Source: Oceanobacillus chungangensis (lineage in GTDB: Bacteria > Bacillota > Bacilli > Bacillales > Amphibacillaceae). From it: a stretch of 64,000 bases of DNA. The stretch lies in assembly GCF_003369565.1 (NCBI RefSeq), contig NZ_PIOD01000010.1, positions 10,986 to 74,985 of the forward strand, written 5' to 3'. How positions within the stretch are numbered: position 1 is the first letter of the stretch; every line of letters starts with the position of its first letter. The translations under genes were made by a program, and so were the position numbers. The notes beneath the pieces are model-generated. The model made no database searches. It was not told the DNA's origin and saw only the letters and a list, made by a program, of their open reading frames with translations. Positions 44,719 through 53,123 of the stretch are shown piece by piece.

Positions 44719-44982
44719 ATGAATGATTTCCAAAATGAACTTCAAATGTTAAATGTTGGTGATTTCCAAGCGACTCAGGCAGTCCCTTCGGATCAAACAC
44801 AGTATTATACTGATCAATTCGGTGAGCAATTCGGATTTGGTTTTGGTTTCAGATGCTTTAGTTGTTTTAGATGCTTTAACTGTTTTAATTGCTTTAACTG
44901 CTTTAACTGTTTTAGATGCTCTAACTGCTTTAGTTGTTCCCATTGCTCATCTTGCGCCAGATGTCATCGAGAAGACAATTAA
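44719..44982 (+). CDS. Thiazole/oxazole-modified peptide precursor (heterocycloanthracin-like)
   Basis: 87 residues with GAGGAGG eight bases before the ATG. The leader (about 1-44, MNDFQNELQMLNVGDFQ, then a Phe/Gly stretch) precedes a core of 13 consecutive tripeptides with Cys at every third position from C46 to C82, mostly NCF, RCF, SCF, ending SCARCHREDN. Such cores are substrates for cyclodehydration of Cys (and Ser) to azolines and oxidation to azoles. The family resembles the B. anthracis heterocycloanthracin precursors. The coding DNA itself is a degenerate 9-base repeat (TTTAACTGC-like). Confidence 0.92.
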   Translation: MNDFQNELQMLNVGDFQATQAVPSDQTQYYTDQFGEQFGFGFGFRCFSCFRCFNCFNCFNCFNCFRCSNCFSCSHCSSCARCHREDN

Positions 44983-45040
44983 GCCGTGTGTTAATCGTTT
45001 AGTTTTTTATTTGAGAAAGTCCCCTGTATTGTTGGCAGGT

Positions 45041-45060
45041 AGGAAAGTATAAACTTTCCT
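45041..45060 (+). other. Palindromic hairpin after the precursor gene
   Basis: AGGAAAGT (45041-45048) and ACTTTCCT (45053-45060) form a perfect 8-bp stem with a four-base loop, 58 bases after the precursor stop. No U-tract; it may protect the 3' end of the precursor message. Confidence 0.55.
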
Positions 45061-45081
45061 CCGCTGCATAAGTGCAACTAA

Positions 45082-45119
45082 GGTTGTCACCGAAAGGCTT
45101 GGTGACAACCAAGTTTTTT
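45082..45119 (+). terminator. Terminator between precursor and maturation genes
   Basis: GGTTGTCACC (45082-45091) pairs with GGTGACAACC (45101-45110), a perfect 10-bp stem, then AAG and six T. Partial read-through would give more precursor than enzyme mRNA, a common arrangement for peptide natural products. Confidence 0.8.
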
Positions 45120-45229
45120 AACAGGAGTCTTTCAATATAAGGCATGACATAATGGACAAATTGCTGTACATAAGATGGTAGTGGAAGTGATAGTGAACAA
45201 TTATGGCCACAAGGGTAAGGAGGATAGAG

Positions 45230-47188
45230 ATGGCAAGTTTGAAACCTTCTATGCGTCTGAAAGTGAAAAGAGACACGTTTTATCTCCCTGAACCAAACCG
45301 AGGTGTATATTTTCGAAACAACTTAAGTTCATTCCGTATCGAAGGTAATGGAATCGATCAATGGCTTGAAAAATTGTTACCGATGTTTAATGGGGAGTAT
45401 ACGTTAGGACAATTGACTAACGAATTGCCTGGCCCATACCGGGATCGTGTATATGAAATTGCTGAAGCGCTGTATGCAAATGGCTATGTTCGTGATTTAA
45501 GCCAAGACCTTCAGCATCAATTATCGGATTATCAGCTTAAAAATCATGCATCTCAAATTGAGTTTGTGGACAATTTAGTTGGTTCTGGGGCAGCCCGTTT
45601 TCAAGTTTTTCGTCAGGCCAAAGTGCTGGCAGTTGGCTCTGGTCCTATTTTAAATTCATTGGTTTCTTCTTTAATTGAATCCGGGTTGACTAAGATCCAA
45701 GTGCTAATCACAGACGGGGTTCCGACCAATAGACAAAGGTTAAAAGAACTCGTGGAACATGCACGAAAGAAAGATCCAGAGTTTGACTTAAAGGAGGTTC
45801 CGCAAAAGAAAGAGAGTTGGCGGGAAATAGTAAAGCCCTTTGATTCAATTTTGTATGTGAGTCAGGAGGGAGAACTAGAGGAACTTAAGTATTTTCATAC
45901 AGTTTGCAGGGAAGAGAAGAAAATGTTTCTCCCTGCTATATGCTTGCAGCAGGTAGGTTTAGCTGGTCCATTAGTACATCCAGATTCCGAGGTGTGTTGG
46001 GAGTCGGCATGGCGCCGTTTACACCATCCTGTCTTATTAAAAAATAGGCAATTTCCTTCTTTCTCTGCCACTCCGGGATCGTTGTTAGCCAATGTGATCG
46101 TATTTGAATTTTTTAAAGAGGTTACAGAAGTCACGGGATTGGAACAGAAAAATAGGATTTTTCTTCTTGATTTGGATACATTGGAGGGAAACTGGCATTC
46201 GTTTTTGCCTCATCCACTTGTAACGAGCGATATATTTGCTGAATGGGTTGAAGATGTCGAAAGCCGCATCCAAATAGGCTTAGAGAAAGTTGAGTCAGCC
46301 GGTAAATTACTTCTTTATTTCAACCAGTTGACATCAGAGAAATCAGGAATCTTCCATATTTGGGAGGAGGAAGATTTAAGGCAGCTTCCATTAGCTCAGT
46401 GTCGCGTTCAGGTAGTCGACCCCTTGTCAGAGGGACCAGCTGAGTTGATGCAGGACGTTGTCTGTTCGGGTTTGACTCATGAGGAGGCACGAAGAGAAGC
46501 TGGATTAACTGGGATTGAAACTTATGGATCGCGGATGGTCCGTTTGGTCGTTAATACGCTGCCACAAAATAAAAATGATGAAGGAATTTTGTCAGTAATG
46601 GAGGAAGTTGTCGGGGTTGGAGCTGGTGAATCGTTTGTTGAAGGTGTAGGTCGTGGGTTACAAAAGTGCTTGGCAGTGGAGCTTAGCAAGCAACAACTTA
46701 ATCAGAAGTATTCTGTCTCTCCAGTACAGTTGCGTTTTATAGAAGACGAGAGATGCCGATTCTATTTAGAGGCACTGACTGTGATGCAGGGAGCACCAAT
46801 TATCGGAATAGGAAGTGAAGTATCCGGTTTTCCTGTAGTATGGGTAGGTACGAAAGATGGATGGTATGGCAGTGCAGATCTAAATATAACAATGGCGTTA
46901 CGGAGGGCATTACAGCAGGCACTTATCAAAGTGCAAAACAAAATGGACTCTACTAATGAACTAGCTAGTGAGGTAACGTCCGTATTTTTGGAGGACAAAG
47001 TGCCAGTTAGTCTCGGTATTCCTGCGTGTGAAGATGGGATACAAGCAGACATCCTGCAAGGAGCCATGGAAATACTAAAACGGAATGGAAAACGGGTCTT
47101 AGTATTTGAATTAGGACTTGAACCTGTTTTTAAAGAGCAGCTAGACGGAGTGTTTGGTGTTTTGCTGCGAGAGGAGGATTCACAATGA
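45230..47188 (+). CDS. Thiazole-containing bacteriocin maturation protein (ThiF-like/RRE protein)
   Basis: 652 residues from the ATG at 45230, six bases after AAGGAGG; an ATG 9 codons earlier lacks a ribosome binding site. Residues about 1-100 look like a RiPP recognition element of PqqD type (RIEGNGIDQWLEKLLPMFNG, then EIAEALYANGYV). About 130-330 is a Rossmann-like ThiF/E1 fold (VLAVGSGPILNSLVSSL). The C-terminal part contains ETYGSRM and GAGESFVEGVGRGLQKCLAVEL, faintly YcaO-like. Matches the ThiF-like protein found with cyclodehydratase and dehydrogenase genes in heterocycloanthracin operons; it probably binds the leader. Its stop overlaps the next start (ATGA). Confidence 0.85.
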   Translation: MASLKPSMRLKVKRDTFYLPEPNRGVYFRNNLSSFRIEGNGIDQWLEKLLPMFNGEYTLGQLTNELPGPYRDRVYEIAEALYANGYVRDLSQDLQHQLSDYQLKNHASQIEFVDNLVGSGAARFQVFRQAKVLAVGSGPILNSLVSSLIESGLTKIQVLITDGVPTNRQRLKELVEHARKKDPEFDLKEVPQKKESWREIVKPFDSILYVSQEGELEELKYFHTVCREEKKMFLPAICLQQVGLAGPLVHPDSEVCWESAWRRLHHPVLLKNRQFPSFSATPGSLLANVIVFEFFKEVTEVTGLEQKNRIFLLDLDTLEGNWHSFLPHPLVTSDIFAEWVEDVESRIQIGLEKVESAGKLLLYFNQLTSEKSGIFHIWEEEDLRQLPLAQCRVQVVDPLSEGPAELMQDVVCSGLTHEEARREAGLTGIETYGSRMVRLVVNTLPQNKNDEGILSVMEEVVGVGAGESFVEGVGRGLQKCLAVELSKQQLNQKYSVSPVQLRFIEDERCRFYLEALTVMQGAPIIGIGSEVSGFPVVWVGTKDGWYGSADLNITMALRRALQQALIKVQNKMDSTNELASEVTSVFLEDKVPVSLGIPACEDGIQADILQGAMEILKRNGKRVLVFELGLEPVFKEQLDGVFGVLLREEDSQ

Positions 47189-49128
47189 GTTCCCTCGTGT
47201 TGATTGTCGGAGAAGGTGTGCTTGCGGAACTTGTTAGCGATGAACTGTCAGCACACCATCAGGTTATTCGTAAGTCCAATTTTGAGGAAGGAGTTCCAAA
47301 AAATGCAGATTTGGCCCTTTTTTTGGATGATGGTTGGGAACCCTCTGTTCATCAAAAGGCTGAAGAAATGTTTAAAAAGACTGGTACTCCCTGGCTCAGA
47401 GGGTTCGTTTCATTTGGAGAAGGTGTAGTTGGTCCGCTTGTAAGACCAGGTGCAGCCGGTTGCTCTCAATGTGCGGACATGAGACGTCTAATGGGAGGAC
47501 GTGACCGTTCAGAGATGTGGGAGGTACAACAGAGACCAGCTCTGGCCGGGGGAATGGGAAGTGACCCGTGGGCTTCAAGTAACGGACTTTTACAAATGGT
47601 TTACCTTATTGAGGTTGAGGTACAGAATTTATTACAAGGTGATCAGGCTTATTCGGAAGGGAAGATATATCTAATTGACTTGAAAACACTGAATAGCTCG
47701 TGGCATTCTTTTCTGCCCAACCCGCTGTGTCAGGTCTGTGGCGAATTACCCGATGATTCGCGAGACTTAGCCCGATTTTCACTGCAAGCAAGTCCGAAAA
47801 TCAGTTCCAGCAGTTTCCGCTGCCGTCCGTTGGATGAAATGAAAAAAGTTATTGTCAAAGACTATCTGGATAATCGTACTGGTCTTTTGAATAGTAAAAT
47901 GTATGATCTAGTGCCTCCATTTGCCGATGCGAGTGTTAATCTTCCTATGTTAGTCGGGGACGAGGGAACAGCCGGCCGGACCCATTCATACGAAGAAAGC
48001 GTGTCAACAGCCATTTTAGAGGGATTGGAGCGGTACTGTGGTTTAGAGCCACGTGGCAAACGGACAGTAATACATGATAGCTTGATTAACCTTGAAAATC
48101 AAGCACTTAATCCATTGAAGGTAGGCGTACACGCAAAGGAACAATATGCGCAGCCTGGTTTTCCATTTAAATCGTTTAATCCTGACCGTTCCATTAATTG
48201 GGTATGGGGTTATTCGTTCTTAGAAGAGCGTCCCATTCTGGTACCTGAGCGACTTGCCTATTATAGTGTTCGCGGGTCGCAAGGTTTTATCTATGAAACT
48301 TCCAATGGATGTGCGCTAGGAGGAAGTTTAGAGGAGGCGATTTTCTACGGAATTATGGAAGTGGTCGAGCGTGATTCATTCCTGATGACTTGGTACGCGA
48401 AGCTGAATCTTCCGCGACTGGACCCTTTTACAGCTGAAGACCAGGAGTTGGAGTTAATGGTCGAACGGATGCGAGCGGTCGCTGGGTATGATTTGTATTT
48501 GTATAACTCTACGATGGAACATGGTATTCCAAGTATTTGGGCAATGGCTAAAAACAGAAAGGAAAAGGGATTGAATCTCATCTGTGCAGCCGGAGCCCAT
48601 CTGGACCCGGTACGGGCCGTTAAAAGCGCGATTCACGAGCTGGCGGGCATGATGCTCAACCTTGATGAACAGTTTGAGGCGAACCAGGAGGAGTATGAAA
48701 GAATGCTGCATGATTCTTCCTTGGTAAGACAGATGGATGACCACGGCATGCTTTACGGTTTACCGCAAGCAGAAGAACGCTTAAGTTTTTTGTTTGACAC
48801 CAACAGCCCAATGCGGACTTTTAAGGAGGAGTTTAAGTGGGAGTCGAATCATACGGATCTTACCGATGATTTGCAAGACATTCTTCAAGTGTTCCGTCAG
48901 TTAAACCTTGATGTAATTGTTGTAGACCAGTCGACACCGGAAACGATGCGAAACAGATTACATTGCGTAAAAGTACTGATTCCGGGGATGCTGCCGATGA
49001 CATTCGGGCATCACCTAACCCGCCTAACAGGACTTGAGAGGGTACTCCGGGTCCCTATGGAACTTGGGTATACGAATAAACCATTGACACCAGAACAACT
49101 CAATCCATATCCACACCCGTTTCCTTAA
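47185..49128 (+). CDS. Cyclodehydratase-YcaO fusion protein
   Basis: 647 residues. The N-terminal about 210 residues are a reduced E1-like domain (LVLIVGEGVLAELVSDEL) with two CxxC pairs (CSQC and CQVC) that probably bind zinc. The rest is a YcaO domain: GRTHSYEESVSTAILEGLERY, SNGCALGGSLEEAIFYGIMEVVERDSF and the AGAHLDPVRAVKSAIHELAG segment supply the ATP/Mg acidic residues, and the C-terminus ends PYPHPFP, the proline-rich tail typical of azoline-forming YcaO enzymes. It should convert core cysteines to thiazolines using ATP. Overlaps the preceding gene by four bases. Confidence 0.92.
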   Translation: MSSLVLIVGEGVLAELVSDELSAHHQVIRKSNFEEGVPKNADLALFLDDGWEPSVHQKAEEMFKKTGTPWLRGFVSFGEGVVGPLVRPGAAGCSQCADMRRLMGGRDRSEMWEVQQRPALAGGMGSDPWASSNGLLQMVYLIEVEVQNLLQGDQAYSEGKIYLIDLKTLNSSWHSFLPNPLCQVCGELPDDSRDLARFSLQASPKISSSSFRCRPLDEMKKVIVKDYLDNRTGLLNSKMYDLVPPFADASVNLPMLVGDEGTAGRTHSYEESVSTAILEGLERYCGLEPRGKRTVIHDSLINLENQALNPLKVGVHAKEQYAQPGFPFKSFNPDRSINWVWGYSFLEERPILVPERLAYYSVRGSQGFIYETSNGCALGGSLEEAIFYGIMEVVERDSFLMTWYAKLNLPRLDPFTAEDQELELMVERMRAVAGYDLYLYNSTMEHGIPSIWAMAKNRKEKGLNLICAAGAHLDPVRAVKSAIHELAGMMLNLDEQFEANQEEYERMLHDSSLVRQMDDHGMLYGLPQAEERLSFLFDTNSPMRTFKEEFKWESNHTDLTDDLQDILQVFRQLNLDVIVVDQSTPETMRNRLHCVKVLIPGMLPMTFGHHLTRLTGLERVLRVPMELGYTNKPLTPEQLNPYPHPFP

Positions 49129-49149
49129 AGACTGATTAGGAGGTAGAGG

Positions 49150-50727
49150 ATGAGTCTGGAAGAATTTTTGCAAAATCTGCATTTTAATATTGATAAGGCA
49201 AATCAGCCGAACTTGGAGGTAGACTGGGAGGATGCACCTCTTGCATATAAACTCTACCGTGGATTACCGATTGTTCCATTGTCCTCGGAAGTGCCGCTAA
49301 CGCTTACTGGAGAAGAACCTCCAGCTAGACTGGACCTTAATAGAGTCGGTCATTTTCTCTGGTATGTATTCGGTTTTACCCAGTTGAGCCAATCAGTCTT
49401 TCCAATGGACTCCACAGAGCAAGATCCCCACCCTGTGCAGTCTTATCGGCGATTTGCTCCTTCTGGTGGGGCGCTATACCCTAACGAATTGTACGTGTAT
49501 TTGAAGGTAGAGGGACTTCCTGATGGAGTCTACCATTATGATGTAGCGCACCATAGCCTGGTATGCTTAAGGGAAGGGAATTTCGACTCCTATTTAGCCA
49601 GGGCTCTGGGCAATCGGTGCGACTTCTCCTCGTGTTTTGGTATTGTCTTTGTGTCGACAATGTTCTGGAAAAATTTCTTTAAATACAACAACTTTGCGTA
49701 TCGACTCCAAGGATTGGATGCTGGTGTGCTGATGGGACAGTTAATGGAGGTAGCAAAAAGGTTTGGCTTCGCGTCAGGTGTGTACTTTCAATTTCTTGAT
49801 ACCGCAATCAATCATCTGCTTGGACTATCCGAACTAGAGGAGAGCGTATATAGTGTAATCCCGCTATCTGTGGAAGCAACCACCTGGTCTGCTAACGGAA
49901 GGGACTTATACAAAAATGTTACATCGGAAGAATTGAAAAAAGAACTGCCAGCAATTCAAGCCGAACATTTCGAGCGGTCACTTAGTGTCAAAGAATATCC
50001 GATGATAACTGCGATGAATGAAGTCTCTAAGCTGGATTCCACAAATTCATTTAGGTTGCTCGAGAGGAGGACAATTCCTGAACGTATGGAGCTTACTGTG
50101 GAATTGCCTCAGGTAAAGTCCCTAACGTATGATCTGGCTGAGGCCTGCGGAAACCGATTTTCCCCCGACATGGATTTCGTTTTAGAAAAGGTGAGTCAAC
50201 AACAACTGGCCACCCTTCTTCAAGAGGCAACAACTTCTTTTTCATACAGAAATGATTTGGATGAAGCGTATAGGAGTAATGTTCCTCGTGTAACAATTTA
50301 CAGCTGTTTATATAATGTCGAAGGTATTTCTAATGGGGCGTACGATTATGACAGCGCAAAGCATATATTAAGAGAAATATACCCTGGAGACCATCGACTC
50401 CATTTGCAGACTGGAATGTCTCTGGATAATGTGAATTTGCTTCAAGTACCACTTTGCCTGCATGTTGCTGGTGATAAGGAATTCTATCAAACAGAACTAG
50501 GACACAGGGGTTACAGAATCCAACAGATGGAAGCAGGCATGCTAGTGCAACGATTGCTTTTGGCCGCATCAGCTCTCGAGATGGGAGGGCACCCGCTACT
50601 TGGATTTGACGCGAATTTGAGTGATGAACTCTATAAAATGGATCAACAAGGAAAGACCAGCTTAATCCAAATCCCAATTGGTCCCTATCGCCCTCGCCCT
50701 TCGCTGAGTGGAAGTTTGCACAGCTAA
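49150..50727 (+). CDS. SagB-type azoline dehydrogenase, two nitroreductase-like halves
   Basis: 525 residues, ATG behind TTAGGAGG. The first half has RRFAPSGGALYPNELYVYL and GLDAGVLMGQLMEVAKRFGF, the second half YRNDLDEAYRSNVPRVTIY and QMEAGMLVQRLLLAASALEMGGHPLLGF, so it is an internal duplication of the FMN-dependent nitroreductase fold. SagB-type enzymes oxidise thiazolines to thiazoles. Twenty-one bases after the YcaO gene; last gene of the operon. Which half binds FMN cannot be decided by eye; the first keeps the canonical R-x4-SGG loop. Confidence 0.92.
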   Translation: MSLEEFLQNLHFNIDKANQPNLEVDWEDAPLAYKLYRGLPIVPLSSEVPLTLTGEEPPARLDLNRVGHFLWYVFGFTQLSQSVFPMDSTEQDPHPVQSYRRFAPSGGALYPNELYVYLKVEGLPDGVYHYDVAHHSLVCLREGNFDSYLARALGNRCDFSSCFGIVFVSTMFWKNFFKYNNFAYRLQGLDAGVLMGQLMEVAKRFGFASGVYFQFLDTAINHLLGLSELEESVYSVIPLSVEATTWSANGRDLYKNVTSEELKKELPAIQAEHFERSLSVKEYPMITAMNEVSKLDSTNSFRLLERRTIPERMELTVELPQVKSLTYDLAEACGNRFSPDMDFVLEKVSQQQLATLLQEATTSFSYRNDLDEAYRSNVPRVTIYSCLYNVEGISNGAYDYDSAKHILREIYPGDHRLHLQTGMSLDNVNLLQVPLCLHVAGDKEFYQTELGHRGYRIQQMEAGMLVQRLLLAASALEMGGHPLLGFDANLSDELYKMDQQGKTSLIQIPIGPYRPRPSLSGSLHS

Positions 50728-50762
50728 TTTAAGGGAATACATTACAAACGCTGAAATGTACG

Positions 50763-50817
50763 ATGAACAAATCGTAAGAAACTCACTCTCAGTAGTCCTT
50801 TCGCTGTTCATTTTTTT
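50763..50817 (+). terminator. Probable terminator of the azole-peptide operon
   Basis: ATGAACA (50763-50769) pairs with TGTTCAT (50805-50811), the latter merging into seven T; inner CG/AAGAAA-TTTCG pairing is possible. A further perfect 11-bp hairpin GAAGAGCATGT/ACATGCTCTTC lies at 50820-50857, without U-tract. Confidence 0.5.
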
Positions 50818-50836
50818 AAGAAGAGCATGTCTTAGC

Positions 50837-51193
50837 CTAATCTAATACATGCTCTTCATTATACTCAATTTTAACTTCACTTTTTCGCCCTGCATACCAC
50901 TGAAAGAAAGAATGCGCCAGTTCGACCGGTACATCATTCATGACTGTTTTACGAACTGGCCTCCCTCTATTCGTTGTTTGAATTGATGCAAGTCCTAGCT
51001 TTTTTTGTACGATATTTCGTGTAATCATCGCTTTAATTACTTTTTCCCATTTAGAAACGAATAATGAGATAGTAAGCGCTCGCCTTTTTAAGAGGGACAA
51101 CGATTCCAATTCTCCTACAGTACATGCAGAGAACAATAATAGATAGAATGCAGCCCCCTGGCAGAAACGTATTTGATTTTTCTTATTCATCAT
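50837..51193 (-). CDS. Small hypothetical protein, possible winged-helix
   Basis: About 118 residues from the ATG at 51193 (MMNKKNQIRFCQGAAF). Not recognised. The middle (VGELESLSLLKRRALTISLFVSKW then MITRNIVQKKLG and TNRGRPVRKTVM) has the look of a DNA-binding winged helix with a basic wing. The frame extends 11 codons upstream to a GTG inside the neighbour's terminator, which is unlikely. No clear ribosome binding site, so it may be decayed. It faces the azole-peptide operon tail to tail. Confidence 0.4.
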   Translation of the reverse strand: MMNKKNQIRFCQGAAFYLLLFSACTVGELESLSLLKRRALTISLFVSKWEKVIKAMITRNIVQKKLGLASIQTTNRGRPVRKTVMNDVPVELAHSFFQWYAGRKSEVKIEYNEEHVLD

Positions 51194-51202
51194 CACTAAG
51201 TA

Positions 51203-51237
51203 AAAAACAACGTGAAGCGCGCTCACGTTGTTTTTTT
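51203..51237. terminator. Bidirectional terminator-like hairpin
   Basis: ACAACGTGA (51207-51215) pairs with TCACGTTGT (51223-51231), flanked by A-run on the left and T-run on the right, so it can act on both strands. It overlaps the last codons of the membrane protein gene on the minus strand. Confidence 0.75.
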
Positions 51238-52263
51238 ATTAATACCGTTATTCAAGTCTACCGATGGTTTATCGGTAACATCCAGTATATCAAGCAGGAA
51301 AACAAACACTGGAATACCGATAATCAATCCCCAGACACCAAAGAAATGCTGCGAGAATATTAGGACGATAAATGTATAAAATACAGGTAAATCCGTTTTC
51401 GAGGACATTAGCTTTGGATTTAAAATGTATGCTTCAATTGCATGGATAACCATAATTGCAATGAATAAGTAAACTACTGTCAAAAATCCCCCGATTGTAA
51501 AAGCAATTAGAGTTAAGGGGATAAGTGAAATAATAACGCCTGCGACAGGAATAAGTCCTAAAAAGAAAACCATGATTGACAATCCTATGATTTGCGGGAA
51601 TCCAAGGATCATTAATACAATTACCGTTAGGAAAGTATTAATAAGCGCAATCATGAATTGTGCTTCAATTACCTTTCCAAATGTGCGTGAGAACTTTCTG
51701 CCAAAGTATTCGATCTCTCGATAAAATGGAGCAATCTTACTATGTTTAAACTTGCCAGTGAATTCCAATAAGCGTGGCTTTTCGAGAAGGAAAAACAAGC
51801 TAAGTAATAAAGCAATCAACACTTGAACACTCGTTTTGCTAATATCTGAGAATGACTTTAAAAGAAATGAGAAGCCATCTTCTAAATAAGCGGTAATTTG
51901 ATTGCTTGCGATAATCGATTCAATGTAGTTAACGATAGCATTATCATACGACTTAAATGAGAAATTAGAAATTTGTCGAATCAATTGACTGATCTCCGCT
52001 GTAATCACTGGTAAATACTTCACAATTCCGACTGTTAACAGACTGACGATGAATGTGTATAGCAATAATATAAGTATTGTTCGATTTAGCTTAATACGTG
52101 CAACCGTAAATTCAACAAGTCCATTCATTAGAAAAGAAAAAATGAAGGTTAATAGAATGAGGTTCATCATGCTTCTAACACTAAAAAGGATAAGGATAAT
52201 CAATCCAAAAATAATGCTTCGTTTTACACCTGTTTTCCTGAAAAAGTCTGCAATTGATTCCAT
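51223..52263 (-). CDS. AI-2E family (UPF0118) membrane transporter
   Basis: 346 residues with about seven or eight hydrophobic segments in the PerM/AI-2E pattern: paired segments at the N-terminus (about 14-52, 60-86), a central amphipathic region, then a dense C-terminal group (GLIPVAGVIISLIPLTLIA, VWGLIIGIPVFVFLLDIL). The family includes B. subtilis YdbI. Substrates are uncertain; some members are Na+/H+ antiporters rather than AI-2 exporters. ATG with GAGGGGA upstream on the minus strand. Confidence 0.85.
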   Translation of the reverse strand: MESIADFFRKTGVKRSIIFGLIILILFSVRSMMNLILLTFIFSFLMNGLVEFTVARIKLNRTILILLLYTFIVSLLTVGIVKYLPVITAEISQLIRQISNFSFKSYDNAIVNYIESIIASNQITAYLEDGFSFLLKSFSDISKTSVQVLIALLLSLFFLLEKPRLLEFTGKFKHSKIAPFYREIEYFGRKFSRTFGKVIEAQFMIALINTFLTVIVLMILGFPQIIGLSIMVFFLGLIPVAGVIISLIPLTLIAFTIGGFLTVVYLFIAIMVIHAIEAYILNPKLMSSKTDLPVFYTFIVLIFSQHFFGVWGLIIGIPVFVFLLDILDVTDKPSVDLNNGINKKTT

Positions 52264-52448
52264 GTAAAATAGTTCCCCTCTTACTAAAATATGTAATTGT
52301 ATGAATAATAATACCTATCTATTTAAGTATCTACTCTAAAGTGGCAAAATACAAGCTGGAATTAAAGTTATTTGTTATTAATGCCTAATGACCAGGAGTT
52401 AACTCCATCTTTTATAGTTAGAATAATAAAAGACGGGAGTGATTGAAA

Positions 52449-52797
52449 TGGTATGGTTTGTTTATATTGTCATTATTTTGTATGGACTATTGACTATGAT
52501 TGCAACCGTGAGTCAAATAATCGCAAAAACGTTCCACGTGAATCATTTTATGTTTATCTTTCTACAATATTGATTCCTTCCTCACTGTTTATTGATAGTC
52601 AGCAGATAATGATTACCGTATTGATTATCGCTTTCACTGGTTTGCATATCGTAGCAGTTATCGAAGGACTAAAGGTGAATGGTCAGTTAAAATACAATCA
52701 CCACCTTGTTAGATTTGGTGTTCATAGAATAATTTTTATCGTGGCGTTATATTATAACTTATTTCGGATAGTTTGTTACTATTTAGATAAAGTGTGA
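52449..52797 (+). pseudogene. Frameshifted small membrane protein gene
   Basis: Starts at ATG 52449 behind ACGGGAGTG (MVWFVYIVIILYGLLTMIAT) but stops after 41 codons at TGA 52572-52574. The +1 frame continues open from before that point (STILIPSSLFIDSQQ, then IAFTGLHIVAVIEG, RIIFIVALYYNLFRI) to 52797. Joined, the two parts make a protein of about 115 residues with three or four membrane segments. Either a real one-base frameshift or a sequencing error. Product unknown. Confidence 0.6.
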
Positions 52798-52828
52798 CTT
52801 AGCTTAGTAGGGAGCTTGCTCTTAGGCT

Positions 52829-52949
52829 GGTCGCTCGGAAAATACACTTCGCTTTCCGTGGGGGGCTGGTGAGCCTTCTTGTGCTGGCGCACTTCGAAGT
52901 CTCACCTAGGCTCATCTTCCCGCAGGAGTCTTCGTGTATTTCCTACGCT
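52829..52949. repeat. 121-bp inverted-repeat element, copy 1
   Basis: GC-rich element from GGTCGCTCGG to CCTACGCT. Its ends are complementary (GGAAAATACAC with GTGTATTTCC, one extra base). It shares long identical blocks with copy 2 at 54199-54319: CTTCGCTTTCCG, GGGGGGCTGGTGAGCCT and CGCAGGAGTCTTCGTGTATT. Same orientation as copy 2. Elements of this look are scattered between genes in Bacillaceae; there is no coding capacity. Confidence 0.85.
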
Positions 52950-53123
52950 GAGATTGAGCAAAATCTATCATATGTGAGTGTCAAACATACTACAATCAAC
53001 ATTGCGCCTATCTCGCACTTTATATCAACTTATCATTGACCTTGGAAAAGTAATAATTCTTTTCTTTTAACCGCAGTCCATTTTTAGTAAACTTTCTTAT
53101 ACCTTAAGTAAAGTGGTGAGTTA

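Noticed and set aside
44753..45052. Second reading frame of 99 residues over the precursor gene
   Set aside because: Arises from the 9-base repeat read in another frame; hydrophobic low-complexity product without ribosome binding site.
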